DNA from: an uncultured Gemmatimonadaceae bacterium
GTDB lineage: Bacteria > Gemmatimonadota > Gemmatimonadetes > Gemmatimonadales > Gemmatimonadaceae
Assembly (NCBI GenBank): GCA_955652635.1
Contig: CATPBN010000252.1
Span: 1-8,636 of the forward strand
DNA: 8,636 bases
Direction: 5' to 3'
Both the position numbers and the translations under genes were made by a program. This document shows, one piece after another, positions 6,607 to 8,636 of this stretch. Below the pieces are notes generated by a model, which searched no databases, was not told the DNA's origin, and saw only the letters and a program-made list of their open reading frames with translations. Within the stretch, counting starts at the first letter, position 1; each line of letters opens with the position of its first letter.

Positions 6607-6672
6607 CTGGCGGTGCAACAATTGACCGACGACAGCCGTAGGGCCTCAACAATCTTCTGAGGGACGGACACC

Positions 6673-6933
6673 ATGAGCATCCTGGCCTGGATCGTAGTTG
6701 GTCTCGTCGCTGGAGTTCTCGCGTCACTCGTTATGGGTGGCACCGGATATGGTATCATCGGTGACATTGTCATTGGCATCGTGGGCGCGTTCGTCGGCGG
6801 CTGGCTCTTCGGCATGCTCGGAATTACCTCTCCGATCGGTGGAATGGGTGGCACCATCTTCATGGCCTTTATCGGCGCTGTGGTACTGCTGTTCGTCCTG
6901 CGGCTGATACGCGGATCGACGCGAAAGGTTTGA
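6673..6933 (+). CDS. GlsB/YeaQ/YmgE family small membrane protein
   Basis: An 86-residue, glycine-rich hydrophobic protein with three membrane segments (about 3-21, 28-50 and 58-79) and a short basic tail (RLIRGSTRKV). The pattern WIVVGLVAGVLASLVMGGTGYGIIGDIVIGIVGAFVGGWLFGMLG followed by a final FIGAVVLLFVLRLIR matches the family also called transglycosylase-associated protein. These inner-membrane proteins are commonly linked to stress responses, but their molecular role is not settled. The length is typical and the protein looks intact. GAGGGA at 6659-6664, 8 nt before the ATG, supports the start. A strong hairpin follows immediately, so it is probably transcribed alone. Confidence 0.93.
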   Translation: MSILAWIVVGLVAGVLASLVMGGTGYGIIGDIVIGIVGAFVGGWLFGMLGITSPIGGMGGTIFMAFIGAVVLLFVLRLIRGSTRKV

Positions 6934-6940
6934 AGCAATC

Positions 6941-6975
6941 GCGGCGGAGCGAGGAGATAGCCTCGACTCCGCCGC
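6941..6975 (+). terminator. Strong GC hairpin after the GlsB-family gene, no T-tract
   Basis: GCGGCGGAG (6941-6949) pairs with CTCCGCCGC (6967-6975) and CGAGG (6950-6954) pairs with CCTCG (6961-6965). This gives 14 bp with a single bulged A (6966) and a 6-nt loop AGATAG. It begins 8 bp after the stop codon. The absence of a following T-run means it may act as an mRNA-protecting end or an imperfect terminator. Confidence 0.5.
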
Positions 6976-7024
6976 GGGCCTCCCACTTGGCCGGATCGCT
7001 GTTTCGAATGAAGTGGGTGCGCGA

Positions 7025-7441
7025 ATGCGTTCGGTGAAAAAGCCGGCCGGCTACTCGGGCACGCCGCTGGTCGCCAAGCTCGGAGTCAAACCGGGCGACC
7101 GCGCTCAGATCGTTCACCCGCCCGCTGATTTCTCCGAGACACTGGGGAGCTTGCCCGAAGGCGTGACGTTGGTGTCCCGCGGTTCATTCGATTTCGGGAT
7201 GCTCTTCTCGACCAGGCGAAGCGATCTCGCAAAACGATTCCCCGCCCTTCGCGACAGGCTTGCATCCGATGGCATGCTCTGGATCGCATGGCCCAAACAA
7301 AGCTCCGGTGCGCCGACAGATCTCAACGAGAACGTGGTTCGCGGAGTAGGACTCGATCTTGGACTGGTGGATGTGAAGGTCTGTGCCGTCGATGCTATCT
7401 GGTCCGGACTCAAGTTTGTGCGACGACTCAAAGATCGCTGA
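7025..7441 (+). CDS. DUF3052 family protein
   Basis: A 138-residue soluble protein with no signal peptide. Family hallmarks run the whole length: GYSGTPLVAKLGVKPG (9-24), a central hydrophobic DFGMLFST with LAKRFPALRDRLASDGMLWIAWPK (about 68-91), TDLNENVVRGVGLDLGLVDVKVCAVDAIWSGLKFV (98-132). This matches DUF3052, common in Actinobacteria and other soil bacteria and without known function. The ATG at 7025 gives MRSVKKPAGYSG; a GTG at 7013 would add four residues. Neither has a good Shine-Dalgarno sequence. The next gene starts 57 bp later on the same strand, so co-transcription with the fumarylacetoacetase pair is possible but not evident. Confidence 0.85.
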   Translation: MRSVKKPAGYSGTPLVAKLGVKPGDRAQIVHPPADFSETLGSLPEGVTLVSRGSFDFGMLFSTRRSDLAKRFPALRDRLASDGMLWIAWPKQSSGAPTDLNENVVRGVGLDLGLVDVKVCAVDAIWSGLKFVRRLKDR

Positions 7442-7497
7442 CTTTTCGCGCGCATCCAGTTGGCGATAAGTTTCTTCATGACCATAAGCAACGCGCC

Positions 7498-8427
7498 GTG
7501 GCGCCGTTGAAAGCAATCGCCGCGCTTCTGGACGGTCTCGTCGACTACGCGGGCCTCTTTCCTCCGGCCAGCGAGGATATGCGGCCCGCCCTCGAGAGGT
7601 ATGCATCGTATCTCCGTAGCGCTGATAGAAAAGCTCTCGGACGGTTCATCGTCCCCCTGAGCCGGTTGAAGGAGCTTGAAGACGCCGGGAATCGCATCTT
7701 CCCACGCGACTCGGATTCCGACCCGTGGAGATTGAGTGTGCTCGTCGCTGACGATGTTCATGCAGCCGCCGAGGAGATGATCGATTTCAACTGTCGTCAT
7801 TTGGCAAGGTCACCTGCCGGCCACGTCACAATCGACGTTGCGGAGCTCAAGGCGAGTACGCCAGTGGAAATTGAAAGTCAGCGCGAAGTGATCCCCCGCT
7901 CCTTCACCACCTATGTCGAAATTCCAACCAAGGGCGATGTCTCGCCGCTCATCCAAGCGCTCTCGCGGGTAGGTTCTCGGGCAAAGATTCGAACGGGCGG
8001 AGTGACGCCTGAGGCGTTTCCACCGGCGCAGGAGATCATTGATTTCATCGCGACCTGCAAACGCGAGGGGGTGCCATTCAAGGCCACCGCGGGATTGCAC
8101 CACCCGATTCGCGGGACGCATCGACTCACTTACGAACCCGACGGCCCGACGGGAAAGATGTACGGGTTTCTGAACGTCTTTCTGGCAGCGACGCTCGTAT
8201 ACTCGGGTGAACCCTCAGAGACGGCTCTCGCGGCGCTGCAGGAGGAGGATCCATCGGCTTTTTCGTTTTCCGATGACGCAATCGTCTGGCGCGATAGACG
8301 TGTCGACGCGGGGCAGATTCTGGCGGCGCGCAGGGATTTCGCCATTGCGTTTGGCTCGTGCTCATTCCGAGAGCCAGTCGATGAAATTGAGAGTCTCGCC
8401 CGCGCTGCACGACCACGTAATCAATGA
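7498..8427 (+). CDS. Uncharacterised 309-residue protein coupled to fumarylacetoacetase
   Basis: A soluble protein I cannot assign to a named family. It starts LLDGLVDYAGLFPPASEDMRPALERYASYL. Short hydrophobic strands then alternate with helices: GRFIVP (48-53), RLSVLVADD (78-86), HVTIDVAEL (109-117), FTTYVEIP (136-143), RAKIRTGG (161-168), VPFKATAGLHHPIRG (192-206). A helical stretch MYGFLNVFLAA and FGSCSFREP (285-293) follow. The pattern suggests a beta/alpha barrel; likely functional residues are K163, R165, K195, H201 and H202. The GTG at 7498 is the only start before the conserved-looking LLDGLVDYAG region; the frame upstream of it overlaps DUF3052 and is not protein-like. Its TGA overlaps the fumarylacetoacetase ATG (ATGA), so the two are probably co-translated, which points to the homogentisate pathway or a related use. 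No Shine-Dalgarno sequence is visible. Confidence 0.8.
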   Translation: MAPLKAIAALLDGLVDYAGLFPPASEDMRPALERYASYLRSADRKALGRFIVPLSRLKELEDAGNRIFPRDSDSDPWRLSVLVADDVHAAAEEMIDFNCRHLARSPAGHVTIDVAELKASTPVEIESQREVIPRSFTTYVEIPTKGDVSPLIQALSRVGSRAKIRTGGVTPEAFPPAQEIIDFIATCKREGVPFKATAGLHHPIRGTHRLTYEPDGPTGKMYGFLNVFLAATLVYSGEPSETALAALQEEDPSAFSFSDDAIVWRDRRVDAGQILAARRDFAIAFGSCSFREPVDEIESLARAARPRNQ

Positions 8428-8636
8428 ATCACACGCACGATGCGGCGCTCACATCGTGGGTCGAGTCGGCCAATTCGCCCGACACCGATTTCCCAATCCA
8501 GAACCTTCCGTTCGGTGTATTCTCGCGCAAAGGCGAGACAGAGCGTCGAGTCGGCGTCGCGATCGGTAACCAGATCGTCGACGTCGGCGAGTCACTAAGC
8601 GCGAATCTGTGGACGGGTAAGGCGCGCGATGTGGCG
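8424..8636 (+). CDS. fahA: Fumarylacetoacetase, N-terminal part (cut by window end)
   Basis: The first 71 codons of fumarylacetoacetase, which splits fumarylacetoacetate into fumarate and acetoacetate, the last step of tyrosine/phenylalanine breakdown via homogentisate. The visible part is the small N-terminal domain: MNHTHDAALTSWVESANSPDTDFPIQNLPFGVFSR followed by RRVGVAIGNQIVDVGE. The DFPIQNLPFGVF signature is highly characteristic. The catalytic domain lies beyond the window edge. The start overlaps the stop of the preceding gene (ATGA) and has no Shine-Dalgarno sequence of its own, so it is probably translated by coupling. Confidence 0.93.
   Translation, partial: MNHTHDAALTSWVESANSPDTDFPIQNLPFGVFSRKGETERRVGVAIGNQIVDVGESLSANLWTGKARDVA

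Noticed and set aside
7288..7497. N-terminal extension of the 309-residue protein
   Set aside because: This part overlaps the DUF3052 gene in another frame, is arginine-rich shadow sequence, and the family-like sequence starts only after the GTG at 7498.
7478..7510. Ten-codon ORF (ATG at 7478) overlapping the start of the 309-residue gene
   Set aside because: No Shine-Dalgarno sequence and nothing leader-peptide-like in its residues; probably chance.

Overview
The window looks like chromosomal DNA from a GC-rich Gram-negative bacterium. The gene content suggests Gemmatimonadota or a relative such as Acidobacteriota: a stand-alone TonB plug-like protein, a UPF0182 membrane protein, a DUF3052 protein, a small secreted lipoprotein ending in FEYRR, and fumarylacetoacetase. 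The lineage is inferred from protein flavour only; there is no rRNA, tRNA, mobile element or CRISPR array here.

Layout. (1) 5-322 (+): a small secreted protein carrying only a TonB-receptor plug-like motif. It converges, across a shared hairpin terminator at 369-391, with a small basic hydrophilic protein at 438-668 (-). (2) 781-3594 (+): a large UPF0182 (COG1615) protein with seven N-terminal membrane segments. (3) 5728-3624 (-): a two-component operon, a six-TM LytS/YehU-type histidine kinase followed by a LytTR response regulator, joined by a TGATG stop/start overlap. (4) 5729-6066: a 338-bp non-coding divergent region. It holds a perfect 11-bp inverted repeat, repeated ACGGTT-core elements resembling LytTR binding sites, and a promoter candidate. 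(5) 6067-6555 (+): a lipoprotein. (6) 6673-6933 (+): a GlsB/YeaQ/YmgE small membrane protein followed by a strong GC hairpin. (7) 7025-8636 (+): a DUF3052 protein, an unrecognised 309-residue protein, and the start of fumarylacetoacetase, which overlaps the unrecognised gene by 4 bp (ATGA).

Two places deserve a second look. First, the kinase-regulator pair may control the divergent lipoprotein gene (and itself) through the ACGGTT elements, one of which overlaps the candidate lipoprotein promoter. Second, the 309-residue protein is translationally coupled to fumarylacetoacetase and has a strand/helix pattern reminiscent of a beta/alpha barrel, so it may be an unassigned participant in homogentisate (tyrosine/phenylalanine) breakdown or a neighbouring pathway. 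Neither is proven by sequence alone.
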